IMG/VR virus record: IMGVR_UViG_3300042304_000172
Coordinates: 1-21,378 of that record
DNA length: 21,378 bases
Direction: 5' to 3' (one strand)
From: a virus
Below are positions 15,201 to 21,297 of the stretch, one piece after another. How positions within the stretch are numbered: the first letter of the stretch is position 1; the number at the start of each line of letters is the position of its first letter. The position numbers and the translations under genes are program-made. The notes beneath the pieces are model-generated. The model had not been told where the DNA came from. It ran no database searches and saw nothing but the letters and a program-made list of their open reading frames with translations.

Positions 15201-16387
15201 TCGTGAAGACTCCTACAAACATCCTTAAGTTTGGTCTTAGTCGTTCACCGCTTGGTCTTGCAAAGGATTCCATCTTGCTTGCAACAAGCTCTAAGTTCCG
15301 TGATGCGTTTACCAATGGAACCCCTGCTTACAAAGCGGAACTTGCAGGTCGCATGAGTGTTGCTTCGGTATTTACCACCAGCGTGATGTACTACTTGATG
15401 AACAACGAAGGTGCAATCACAGGTGGTGGCCCACGGAACAAGGAGGAAAAGGATGCCCTTAAGTCCACTGGTTGGCAACCTTACTCGATCAAGATTGGAG
15501 GTAAGTATGTTAGTTACAACCGTCTTGATCCTTTGGCTACTCCGTTGGGAATCATGGCTGACATCATGGAGTTCAACAAAGTGAATGCACCTAAGAGCGA
15601 TGATGCAATCCAGAATGCCATGTCAGGACTCTTGGTTACCTTGACGTACAACTTGACTGACAAGAGTTACCTTCGCGGTTTGAACAACTTGATGAACTGT
15701 GCGCGTGATCCAGAAACCTATGGGCCTAAGTTACTTCAAGATATTGCAGGTGGATTTGTTCCGAATACTTTGAATCAACTTCAAAACACGGAGAACATGG
15801 TGATCCAACGTGAAAGCCGTAGCATGGCCGATTCGGTTCTTCGTCGTATTCCAATCGCAAGTGAAGCCCTTCCACCACAAAGAACCTTCCTTGGTGATGT
15901 TGTTTACAAAGAGAATCCATTGGGTCTCTTGAACAGTTTGAGTCCTGTGTACCTATCGACACCAAAGAACGACATCGTTGACCAAGAGGTTGGTGCGTTG
16001 CTCCATGGGTTCACGATGCCTCCTGCAAAGATCCACGGGTTGGACGACTTGGACATGAGAAGTTTCACTAATGGGAACGGAACCCAAGCATACGATAGGT
16101 TCCTTGAGCTTTCTGGGACTACTCAGATCGACGGTAAAAACCTTCGTCAAGCGTTGTCCTCAATGATGAAAAACTCAGAGTACAAGGCGCTTCCAAAAGG
16201 AAACATCGAGGATCAAATCGGAAAGTCCTCGCCTCGTATTACGTTGATCAACAAGGTTGTTAAGCGTTATCGCAACAAGGCTCAACTTGAAATGCTTGGA
16301 GAATTCCCTGAGCTTTACAAGAAGATTGGTGAGATCACCCAGAAACAAAACGACTATCGCTTGGGTAAATTTGAGAAACAACAATAA
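12215..16387 (+). CDS. Internal virion protein D (T7 gp16-like), no transglycosylase domain seen
   Basis: 1390 aa, against 1318 aa for T7 gp16. It would be the large ejectosome protein that spans the cytoplasmic membrane. The N-terminal SLT transglycosylase typical of T7 gp16 is not visible. Instead there are Ala/Gly-rich hydrophobic stretches (residues about 85-140). Then comes a segment seen in many large phage internal proteins (DFIAFDGQDERLSNLI and EGRFKNVIEG, residues about 158-207). Residues about 525-690 are charged coiled coil. Near residues 1084-1115 lies another conserved block (GWQPYSIKIGG, then SYNRLDPLATPLGIMADI). Bases 13150-13620 are more A/T-rich than their flanks. The gene starts 5 bp after the gp15-like stop. 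Confidence 0.88.
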   Translation: MSLISNILEDNAAQAASAATEAAARGFTDAPFANDPQQEEGSFFDAKDVFLAPLRGIEGFAKSIYDLGDFVTGDALPNWDTRFLGKSESTVGGFVEGATQFLTGFIPVGGALGKIGQGVGILQKGAKGLEAAGMLAEASVGVKKAASIGKQFLQGAVTDFIAFDGQDERLSNLIDAYPALKNPVTDYLKANKDDNEVEGRFKNVIEGLFMEGGQQALAPLFTKGIKAMKEFKTNVDSGMLPDEAAKVANNAMQATEGDFKTLNAPVIFAPATETPVGAGMIIEPQAPKVSVGEPIVPSDPKIDPTTLNPQKLKGGPQAIGTLASDIFANANSPKEIIDIIAKQAELPDFTKIPYESQAELRASGRSRYASLGLDPDDWDKAVASADPTQLKDVLVQQSLAANGARKAAEVLLALAKKSQGLTGDAALEAETQMLDAGIKFKDFLSAYSVYGTVGSRILLDRKIKNGGKIPTDALADLVDDGKTRIKIIDTKNTDVEAIVKDIEGINPDAPDVVIPKEGETPVARVIDTEKIAKSYEDKIAKLEGDLAVERQLAFTDVDSAAYKTTVDDAGNTIPAKKVREKTVKERYLQETIASYKKMKKEHVKLTAALKELEDISKMGPERLKELELEQKAKKDLNIKLPSSRAAELKKQINKYKQNLIAEGNQRMTADKILRREDFAKNGPKMIGSKSMQEYKNHLALISNVDDLEKRVAMTTATESATLGGKLLNATHEWFINSLFSPTTQVVNALGNIMTNVLRNAEMTVGHALVGDFDYVKAQVNAFTTVQGFGEVLDAAVVAMKAGESTLNSRSSGSFSDSRVAGGAISSQAFGLDPDGTFGTVINWLGKTARIHSTLMMGGDEIAKQVAYRQFLRKELTVEALQKGIKDGTQLTEYVERKLSGFVLQGGKMYNEKSLFQEYNARAKAAGLTADMGVEYDRFIAKEYEKNPFNKQKSALADAALEYAEKVTFSNATGDAFTTGVMNVLDKHPILKFVLPFVKTPTNILKFGLSRSPLGLAKDSILLATSSKFRDAFTNGTPAYKAELAGRMSVASVFTTSVMYYLMNNEGAITGGGPRNKEEKDALKSTGWQPYSIKIGGKYVSYNRLDPLATPLGIMADIMEFNKVNAPKSDDAIQNAMSGLLVTLTYNLTDKSYLRGLNNLMNCARDPETYGPKLLQDIAGGFVPNTLNQLQNTENMVIQRESRSMADSVLRRIPIASEALPPQRTFLGDVVYKENPLGLLNSLSPVYLSTPKNDIVDQEVGALLHGFTMPPAKIHGLDDLDMRSFTNGNGTQAYDRFLELSGTTQIDGKNLRQALSSMMKNSEYKALPKGNIEDQIGKSSPRITLINKVVKRYRNKAQLEMLGEFPELYKKIGEITQKQNDYRLGKFEKQQ

Positions 16388-16403
16388 CTAACAACTACTA
16401 AAA

Positions 16404-17540
16404 ATGGCTACTACTTACGAACTTTCGTATTTTCAAACTGACACTGGGCTTTCTGGAACTTCTTTTGTTTACGGATTCGATGCTTTGACTTCTGCTGATG
16501 TTCGAGTAATCGGATACAGCGGTGCAGGTGGAGTAACTAAGACGGATCTTACAAGCACTATTGCGACAGTCAATACGACCACAAAGACTCTGACGTTCAC
16601 TACGGCTCCCTCTGCGTACTCTAAGATTCGCATCTATCGATCAACCACAGTCCTTCCGTTGATTGAGTTTACGAGTGGTGCTGTGTTGTCCGAGGATGCC
16701 CTTAACACGGCCTATAGGCACTCGTTGTTTGCAGCTCAAGAGGTCTCACAAGACGCTAGTGATTCCTCAAATCGTTCTGTGATATTTACGGCTGACATCA
16801 ACAACGGAGCTGTAACTGCTGATAAGCTTGCTATTGATTCTGTTACAGCAACAAAGATTGCGGATAATGCCATCCTAGATGAACACATCAACACAGGAGC
16901 CGTTACAAACACGAAGTTAGCAAACGCATCCGTTGGTGCTACAAAACTAGCTAGCGATTCTGTTACAACCGTAAAAATCCTTGATGCCAACGTAACCGCA
17001 GCAAAGCTTGCAAGTACCTTAGATCTTTCAAGTAAGACACTTACGCTTCCTGACATCAATCAACCATTCTCCAAACAACTTTTCTACATGGTTGAAGAGC
17101 TTGCTACAAACACCGCTGGAGGTTCTTCTGTGGCTTTAACTCAAAACATTCGAGCTATCAATACGGTTGTTGAAAATGGAATTACTGGTGCATCCTTAAA
17201 CGCTGGAACGTACCAAGTAACTCTTCCTGCTGGTAAATACCTGTTTGATTACTCTTGCCCAGCTTATAAAACAAACGCTCACGTTGCTTTAATTTATCAA
17301 GTATCTCCCGCAACTGCTGGTATTATTGGTAATGGAAATAATTCTTATTCTCACAGTACGGATGGAACTGTTACAAACAGTAGTGGTTCAAGCATTATCA
17401 CTTTAACAGCAAGTAGTACTGTAATTGAGCTTAGGCATTATACGGTAACTGCTCAAGCAACTAATGGTCTTGGATTACAAGTCAATCTTGCAGGACGCAG
17501 CGAACGCTACTCATTCCTTAAAATCTGGAAGATCGCCTAA
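16404..17540 (+). CDS. Tail fibre protein with T7 gp17-type N-terminal domain
   Basis: 378 aa. Residues 1-115 match the tail-attachment domain of T7-like fibres: ELSYFQTDTGLSGTSFVYGF, IRIYRSTTVLPLIEF, and ALNTAYRHSLFAAQEVSQDA. Next come imperfect repeats built on GAVTADKLA / SVTATKIA / GAVTNTKLA / SVGATKLA / NVTAAKLA (about residues 137-207), a pattern expected for a trimeric coiled-coil or beta-helical shaft. The C-terminal 150 residues are beta-rich (AGTYQVTLPAGKYLFDYSCP to YSFLKIWKIA) and could be a jelly-roll-like tip. At 378 aa it is shorter than T7 gp17 (553 aa). It may be an adaptor or side fibre, with the S74-bearing adhesin at the window start as the main receptor binder. Confidence 0.9.
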   Translation: MATTYELSYFQTDTGLSGTSFVYGFDALTSADVRVIGYSGAGGVTKTDLTSTIATVNTTTKTLTFTTAPSAYSKIRIYRSTTVLPLIEFTSGAVLSEDALNTAYRHSLFAAQEVSQDASDSSNRSVIFTADINNGAVTADKLAIDSVTATKIADNAILDEHINTGAVTNTKLANASVGATKLASDSVTTVKILDANVTAAKLASTLDLSSKTLTLPDINQPFSKQLFYMVEELATNTAGGSSVALTQNIRAINTVVENGITGASLNAGTYQVTLPAGKYLFDYSCPAYKTNAHVALIYQVSPATAGIIGNGNNSYSHSTDGTVTNSSGSSIITLTASSTVIELRHYTVTAQATNGLGLQVNLAGRSERYSFLKIWKIA

Positions 17541-17543
17541 TCG

Positions 17544-17717
17544 ATGAACGACAACACTCATCCTCCAGCACTTATAGGCATCACAGGACTCATTGCAAAC
17601 ATCTCTCTTGAACAAGTGAACACAGGTATTGCAATCCTTGTTGGTCTAGCTACCTTGGCTTACATGATTATTAAGATCCTTAAGGAACTCAAACAAAACA
17701 ACAAAGATGAACAATGA
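17544..17717 (+). CDS. Holin (T7 gp17.5-like, class II)
   Basis: 57 aa: MNDNTHPPALIGITGLIANI, then SLEQVNTGIAILVGLATLAYMIIKILKELKQNNKDEQ in two parts. It has a weakly hydrophobic N-terminal segment and a strong membrane segment (about residues 27-44), followed by a Lys-rich cytoplasmic tail, the usual layout of T7 gp17.5-type holins. It starts 3 bp after the fibre stop and overlaps the small terminase by 11 bp, the T7 order 17-17.5-18. It would make the inner-membrane holes that trigger lysis and let the amidase at 19634-20284 reach the wall. Confidence 0.85.
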   Translation: MNDNTHPPALIGITGLIANISLEQVNTGIAILVGLATLAYMIIKILKELKQNNKDEQ

Positions 17718-17952
17718 AGAAGTAAGTTTTGACCGTGCGTTAAAAATGGAGGGTCTTCAAGACCTTTTGATTGACGAGTTTATCCAACAAATTAAATCTG
17801 GTGAATCTTCTCCAGCACTCCTTAACGCCGCCCGTCAGATGCTTAAGGACAACGGAATCTACGCAACAGTAACCAAGAGTAGCCCATTGGGTGAACTGGT
17901 AAACCTGCTGCCGTTCCGTGACGACTCTCTTGACCTAGCTGTCGGAGAATAA
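17707..17952 (+). CDS. Small terminase subunit / DNA maturase A (T7 gp18-like)
   Basis: 81 aa, against 89 aa for T7 gp18. It is helical and acidic: EEVSFDRALKMEGLQDLLID, then FIQQIKSGESSPALLNAARQMLKDNGI. The last part is characteristic of podovirus small terminases (a short helix-turn-helix-like segment). It recognises concatemeric phage DNA and works with the large subunit to start packaging. Its start lies inside the holin gene. The large terminase starts 17 bp after its stop, with AGAAGGA in the gap as one of the few Shine-Dalgarno-like sites in the window. Confidence 0.9.
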   Translation: MNNEEVSFDRALKMEGLQDLLIDEFIQQIKSGESSPALLNAARQMLKDNGIYATVTKSSPLGELVNLLPFRDDSLDLAVGE

Positions 17953-17969
17953 GAAGGATTGCCTACATT

Positions 17970-19643
17970 ATGCAACAAGTTCCCAATCAACTTAAAGACT
18001 TTAGAAACTTCCTGTACCTTTGCTGGAAACACCTGAAGCTCCCCGATCCAACACCCATTCAGTACGAAATCGCTGACTGGATGCAACATGGCCCCAAGCG
18101 GGCAGTCTTGCAAGGCTTTCGGGGCGTTGGGAAATCTTGGATCTGTTCGGCTTACGTTGTCCACCAGTTGCTCCTTGATCCCTCTAAGAACATCCTTGTG
18201 GTCTCTGCGTCTAAGACTCGTGCCGATGACTTCTCTACGTTCACGTTGAGGTTGATCCACGAAATGCCGATGTTGGAACACCTAAAGCCCACAGACAAAC
18301 AACGGTTCTCTAAAATATCCTTTGATGTTGGGCCAGCCCCTGCATCCCACGCCCCCTCTGTGAAGTCCCTAGGGATCACCTCGCAGCTCACAGGTTCCCG
18401 TGCTGACATCATTGTGGCCGACGACGTGGAAGTCCCAAACAACTCAGCAACCCAGTCGCTTCGGGATAAACTTGGGGAACAAGTGCGAGAGTTCGAGGCT
18501 ATCCTTAAACCCCTTAAGTCATCACGGATCTTGTTTCTTGGGACTCCCCAGTGTGAAGACTCGATCTACAACAAGCTGATTGAACGGGATTACTCGTGTC
18601 GTGTTTGGCCTTCTAAGATCATCACGGTTGCCAAGAACGAGAAGTCCTACAACAGCAACGTAAGTGCCTCGTGTGTCGATGACGCTCGTGAGGGACTTCC
18701 AAGTGAACCTCTTAGATTCTCTGAGCTAGACCTTGCTGAACGTGAGGTGTCCTATGGTCGCACAGGGTTTGCCATGCAGTTCATGCTTGATCCTAAGCTC
18801 TCTGACTTGGATAGGTATCCCCTAAAGATCAACGACCTGATTGTGATGGACATCGACAGGGACAAGGCTCCTGAGAAACTTGTGTGGGCTCAAACACCTG
18901 ACCTCATGTGGGACTCATCGGTTCCTAACGTAGGCTTCACGGGTGATCGCTTCTATCGACCCTTCAGGACTATTGGTGACCATGTGGACTACCAAGGCTC
19001 CGTGTTGTCTATCGACCCGTCTGGACGTGGTAAGGATGAAACAGCTTGGGCAGTCGTGAAGATGCTCAATGGATACCTGTACGTCAGCGAGTTCGGAGGT
19101 CTACAAGGAGGCTACGGTGCTGACGTGTTGAAGACCCTCGCCCTTAAGGCTCACCATCACAACGTCAACGAGATCATTGTGGAGTCCAACTTCGGTGATG
19201 GGATGTTCACGGAGATCTTTAAGCCTTACCTTGAGAAAGTCCACCCGTGTTCCATCAAGGAAGTCCGTCACAGCACCCAAAAGGAGAAACGTATCGTGGA
19301 CACCTTGGAACCCGTGATGAACCAACACAGACTTGTGTTCGACCCTAAGTCCATCAAAAGGGACTACGAGTCTTGCTCGGTGTACCCAACGGACTCCCAG
19401 CTTCGCTACCAGTTGATGTACCAGTTGTCACGGATCACAAGAGACCGTGGTGCGTTAACCCACGATGACCGCTTGGATGCCCTTGCAATCGCTGTAGCCT
19501 ACTGGGCAGAACACATGGCCCAAGATGCCAATAGGCGCATCGATGACCGCAAGGATGACCTCTTGAAGGAGGAACTCACAAAACTTGCAGACTCTTACTT
19601 CAAACGAACCAACAATCAACGTAATCTAAACCAATGGATGTAA
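17970..19643 (+). CDS. Large terminase subunit (T7 gp19-like), ATPase and nuclease
   Basis: 557 aa, against 586 aa for T7 gp19. It is the motor that drives DNA into the procapsid and cuts it. The N-terminal ATPase has a Walker A at residues 49-56 (GFRGVGKS), a Walker B at about 147-154 (IIVADDVE) and a coupling motif LFLGTP at 188-193. The C-terminal nuclease has SIDPSGRGKDETAW (Asp349), a conserved IIVESNFGDG (Glu405) and HDDRLDAL (Asp500, Asp503), all expected metal ligands of the RNase H-like nuclease. AGAAGGA about 11 bases upstream is a plausible ribosome-binding site. Third codon positions look more G/C-rich than in the internal virion genes. The last 10 bases overlap the amidase gene. 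Confidence 0.97.
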   Translation: MQQVPNQLKDFRNFLYLCWKHLKLPDPTPIQYEIADWMQHGPKRAVLQGFRGVGKSWICSAYVVHQLLLDPSKNILVVSASKTRADDFSTFTLRLIHEMPMLEHLKPTDKQRFSKISFDVGPAPASHAPSVKSLGITSQLTGSRADIIVADDVEVPNNSATQSLRDKLGEQVREFEAILKPLKSSRILFLGTPQCEDSIYNKLIERDYSCRVWPSKIITVAKNEKSYNSNVSASCVDDAREGLPSEPLRFSELDLAEREVSYGRTGFAMQFMLDPKLSDLDRYPLKINDLIVMDIDRDKAPEKLVWAQTPDLMWDSSVPNVGFTGDRFYRPFRTIGDHVDYQGSVLSIDPSGRGKDETAWAVVKMLNGYLYVSEFGGLQGGYGADVLKTLALKAHHHNVNEIIVESNFGDGMFTEIFKPYLEKVHPCSIKEVRHSTQKEKRIVDTLEPVMNQHRLVFDPKSIKRDYESCSVYPTDSQLRYQLMYQLSRITRDRGALTHDDRLDALAIAVAYWAEHMAQDANRRIDDRKDDLLKEELTKLADSYFKRTNNQRNLNQWM

Positions 19644-20284
19644 AAACAAGTATAACAAAGATCGCCGAGTCACTACTACCCCCATACGGAGTCTCTAAGG
19701 GGTCTAGGAGGCCTTTGGTTGCTCTTTGTGTAGGTCACAGTCGAAAAGGGGATAGCGGGGCTTCTAGCGTCTCTGGAGCCTCAGAGTGGACTTACAACCA
19801 AAAGATCACTGAGTTCCTTAGGATGGACTTGGAGAAACGTGGGATCAACTGTGTGGTCTTTACTCACTACGATGGCCAAGGGTACGGAGGGGCCATGACG
19901 TGGATCACTGCTCAACTTGAGTTACTTAAGGTGGACTTTGCGGTGGAACTTCACTTCAACTGTGCCGATAACGTGTTGGCTAAGGGCTACGAGTTCCTTT
20001 ATTGGGTCAACTCAAGGAAATCCAAGATCATCGCGGATACCTTTGGGGAAGTCTTCAAGAAGAACTACCCAGACCTCTTGAATAGAGGAAGCAAGGGGCT
20101 GACCAAGGACGACCGTGGTGCTTTGTTTGTAAGACTGCCATCGATGCCCTCGGTAATCCTTGAGCCATTCTTCGGAAGCAACAAGCGTGAGTGGGAGATC
20201 TTCGGTAACGAAGTAGGTCAGAAAGATCTTGCTAGATCTTACGGTGATGCCATTGAGGTGAGTTGTCGATCCTTGGGCCTCTAG
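19634..20284 (+). CDS. Endolysin: zinc-dependent N-acetylmuramoyl-L-alanine amidase (Amidase_3 family)
   Basis: 216 aa. It should cleave the bond between MurNAc and the stem peptide of peptidoglycan during lysis. The metal ligands of the LytC/AmiC-type fold are visible: His35 in LCVGHSRKGD, Glu51 in GASEWTYN and His107 in AVELHFNC. Glu177 in VILEPFFGS is the catalytic acid. There is no signal peptide, so release depends on the holin. T7 itself uses a different amidase family (gp3.5) in the early-middle region, so this is a non-T7 endolysin placed right after the terminase. It overlaps the terminase by 10 bp (ATG within CAATGGATGTAA) and is likely translationally coupled. Confidence 0.93.
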   Translation: MDVKTSITKIAESLLPPYGVSKGSRRPLVALCVGHSRKGDSGASSVSGASEWTYNQKITEFLRMDLEKRGINCVVFTHYDGQGYGGAMTWITAQLELLKVDFAVELHFNCADNVLAKGYEFLYWVNSRKSKIIADTFGEVFKKNYPDLLNRGSKGLTKDDRGALFVRLPSMPSVILEPFFGSNKREWEIFGNEVGQKDLARSYGDAIEVSCRSLGL

Positions 20285-20297
20285 GGGGTCTATAATG

Positions 20298-20346
20298 GCT
20301 TCTAGGTTGTGGTCATGGTAGATGACAGCGGAAATGACCTAGAAGC
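20298..20346. repeat. 10-bp inverted repeat with an alternative internal pairing
   Basis: GCTTCTAGGT (20298-20307) is the exact reverse complement of ACCTAGAAGC (20337-20346). Inside, GGTCAT (20311-20316) can pair with either of two ATGAC copies, at 20322-20326 or 20334-20339. The second choice would break the outer stem, so two exclusive folds are possible. Confidence 0.6.
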
Positions 20347-20372
20347 TCTCAGAATTGATCCTAGGAGCTATT

Positions 20373-20428
20373 ATTGAGTTCACCCTTTGCGATTGCACGA
20401 ACGTGGATGGCCAAAGGGGCAACTCAAT
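20373..20428. repeat. Long imperfect hairpin ATTGAGTT/AACTCAAT
   Basis: ATTGAGTT (20373-20380) pairs with AACTCAAT (20421-20428) over 8 bp. After a 3-base internal loop, CCTTTG (20384-20389) pairs with CAAAGG (20412-20417). No T-run follows, so it is not an obvious terminator. It could be an RNase III-type processing site or a DNA-level site near the genome end. Confidence 0.55.
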
Positions 20429-20570
20429 GGAGCCTTGGGTCTCTTCGTTACGGTCGTTACCCTCCCTCCACTACGTTCCGTTTTCAACAAAATCCTCCTT
20501 CGGATGTTACCTTTTAGGTTGATTGTTAATGATTTACCCTAAAAAGACCCTTGATCGATGCACTACTAGG

Positions 20571-20594
20571 AAAAGAAACTTCGGTTTTTTCTTC
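20571..20594 (+). terminator. Terminator-like hairpin with a C(TTCG)G tetraloop
   Basis: AAGAAAC (20573-20579) pairs with GTTTTTT (20584-20590), with one G.U pair, around a TTCG loop closed by C-G, the very stable UUCG tetraloop. The 3' arm itself is a T-run, followed by CTTCTT. The stem is short and A/T-rich, so efficiency may be modest. It would end transcripts reading out of the lysis genes. Confidence 0.5.
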
Positions 20595-20739
20595 TTAAGT
20601 TGATCTTAAGTTGCCTTGTTTTGGTTTAATGTTGTGGTTTTAACTGTAACAATTGTCCTTAAGAGACCTTAAGGTGGGGGTAAGGGGGTAAGATTTTCGA
20701 TAAGATACTCTAAGATAACTTAAAGTAACTTAAAGTAAC
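20593..20739. repeat. Tandem short repeats based on CTTAAG / CTTAAAG / GGGGGTAA
   Basis: TCTTAAGTTG occurs at 20593-20602 and 20604-20613 (11-bp step). CCTTAAG occurs at 20657-20663 and 20667-20673 (10-bp step). GGGGGTAA occurs at 20676-20683 and 20684-20691. TAACTTAAAG occurs at 20716-20725 and 20726-20735, followed by TAAC. Most steps equal about one helical turn. T7 carries arrays of a similar 7-bp repeat (CCTAAAG) next to its terminal redundancy, so this zone may be the equivalent. Confidence 0.65.
20638..20655 (+). promoter_or_regulatory. Candidate phage promoter motif (TTTTAACTGTA)
   Basis: TTTTAACTGTAACAATTG shares the ACTGTA core after a T-run with the sites at 5047-5068 and 21265-21287. 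It lies 109 bases upstream of the small acidic ORF. This is a weak, motif-based inference. Confidence 0.22.
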
Positions 20740-20763
20740 CACTAGTAACTACTTGTTCTCCGT

Positions 20764-20991
20764 ATGATCTCCTTGGCTGAAGTCGAATATTCTAACAACT
20801 GTTTGAATCCTGAGAGTTCCTCATCGGAGATCGTGGATACTGCTGTGAAGTTCCTTGAAAAGAGCTTCAAAGGCTTCGTGTTGACCGTGGTTGATGACAA
20901 CGACAATCAATACACAGCCACGAATCTTGAGAATCTTGAGGCTTTTGAGGTGATCGACACGATGCTTGATGTCTTAAATGAGGATCCTTGA
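20764..20991 (+). CDS. Small acidic hypothetical protein (75 aa)
   Basis: I do not recognise it. The product has about 16 Asp/Glu and 3 Lys/Arg, hence strongly negative, with VVDDNDNQ in the middle and VIDTMLDVLNEDP at the end. No membrane segment or signal is visible. It is the only ORF of gene-like size between the endolysin and the window end, flanked by non-coding DNA on both sides. If the genome terminus lies at 20285-20763, this would be the first gene of the left (early) end, where T7 has its anti-restriction DNA mimic gp0.3. That parallel is position and charge only. No Shine-Dalgarno sequence precedes the ATG (TTCTCCGTATG). Confidence 0.55.
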   Translation: MISLAEVEYSNNCLNPESSSSEIVDTAVKFLEKSFKGFVLTVVDDNDNQYTATNLENLEAFEVIDTMLDVLNEDP

Positions 20992-21084
20992 GGTGTTCTT
21001 AAGAATTTGGTGAAAAAATCTGTTACACTGACGTTATGATTCGGGCCGGTGAATACCCCCATTAGGGCACTCAAATCGCTGTTT

Positions 21085-21214
21085 GGACGCCGACGGCACC
21101 GCAGGCCGCCAGAATGCCTTAGATACTACAGCATCTGCGGGACTCTCCAAGTGTCTAGTGAGGTGAAACAAGGGTCGTTTTGAGATGGTCGATCCTTGTT
21201 AGCCGGAGGCGTCC
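21085..21214 (+). ncRNA. Candidate structured non-coding RNA (three-way junction), family unknown
   Basis: A closing helix pairs GGACGCC (21085-21091) with GGCGTCC (21208-21214). It continues through a tandem G.A mismatch into CGGC/GCCG (21094-21097 with 21202-21205). Inside are CCGCAG/CTGCGG (21099-21104 with 21135-21140), extended by ATGC/GCAT (21114-21117 with 21131-21134), and an 11-bp stem AACAAGGGTCG/CGATCCTTGTT (21167-21177 with 21190-21200). The joints between the closing helix and both inner helices are single As, which suggests stacking. The one G.U pair and the tandem G.A favour the + strand. It matches no riboswitch, ribozyme or tmRNA I know. A downstream hairpin (21219-21233) could end the transcript. 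Confidence 0.55.
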
Positions 21215-21218
21215 TTAT

Positions 21219-21247
21219 TGAGAATGGTTCTCATTAGTGCATTTTTG
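21219..21247 (+). terminator. Weak terminator-like hairpin after the structured RNA
   Basis: TGAGAA/TTCTCA forms a 6-bp stem around TGG. A T-run (ATTTTTG) follows about 8 bases later, not directly, so termination would be inefficient. Its place just after the structured RNA makes it the natural 3' end. Confidence 0.3.
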
Positions 21248-21264
21248 AGTTTTGTCCCCGTTTT

Positions 21265-21287
21265 GATTTTTTACTGTATGCACAAAG
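21265..21287 (+). promoter_or_regulatory. Candidate phage promoter motif (TTTTTTACTGTA)
   Basis: GATTTTTTACTGTATGCAC shares the ACTGTA core with the two other intergenic sites. It lies upstream of the repeat-encoded ORF at 21301. Motif similarity is the only support. Confidence 0.22.
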
Positions 21288-21297
21288 TAAATACCAA

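Larger units (their letters stand above)
20285..20763 (+). other. Intergenic region with dyads and short tandem repeats; probable genome-end zone
   Basis: About 480 bases between the endolysin and a small ORF. It contains a 10-bp dyad GCTTCTAGGT/ACCTAGAAGC (20298-20307 with 20337-20346), a long imperfect hairpin (20373-20428), a short terminator-like hairpin (20571-20594) and many tandem pairs of CTTAAG-type repeats (20593-20739). In T7-like phages the position after gene 19 is the right genome end, where the terminal repeat and its adjacent short-repeat arrays lie. Two small ORFs (20315-20377 and 20407-20517) are present but weakly supported. TATAAT occurs at 20291-20296, without a well-spaced -35 box. 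Confidence 0.55.

Noticed and set aside
20263-20296. Host sigma70 promoter with a perfect TATAAT at 20291-20296
   Set aside because: The nearest TTGxxx elements are 12 or 22 bases away, so a normal promoter is not supported; it may still act as a -10-only element.
21141-21180. Hammerhead-like core (CTAGTGAGGTGAAAC)
   Set aside because: The invariant CUGAnGA box is not present and the three-helix arrangement does not fit.
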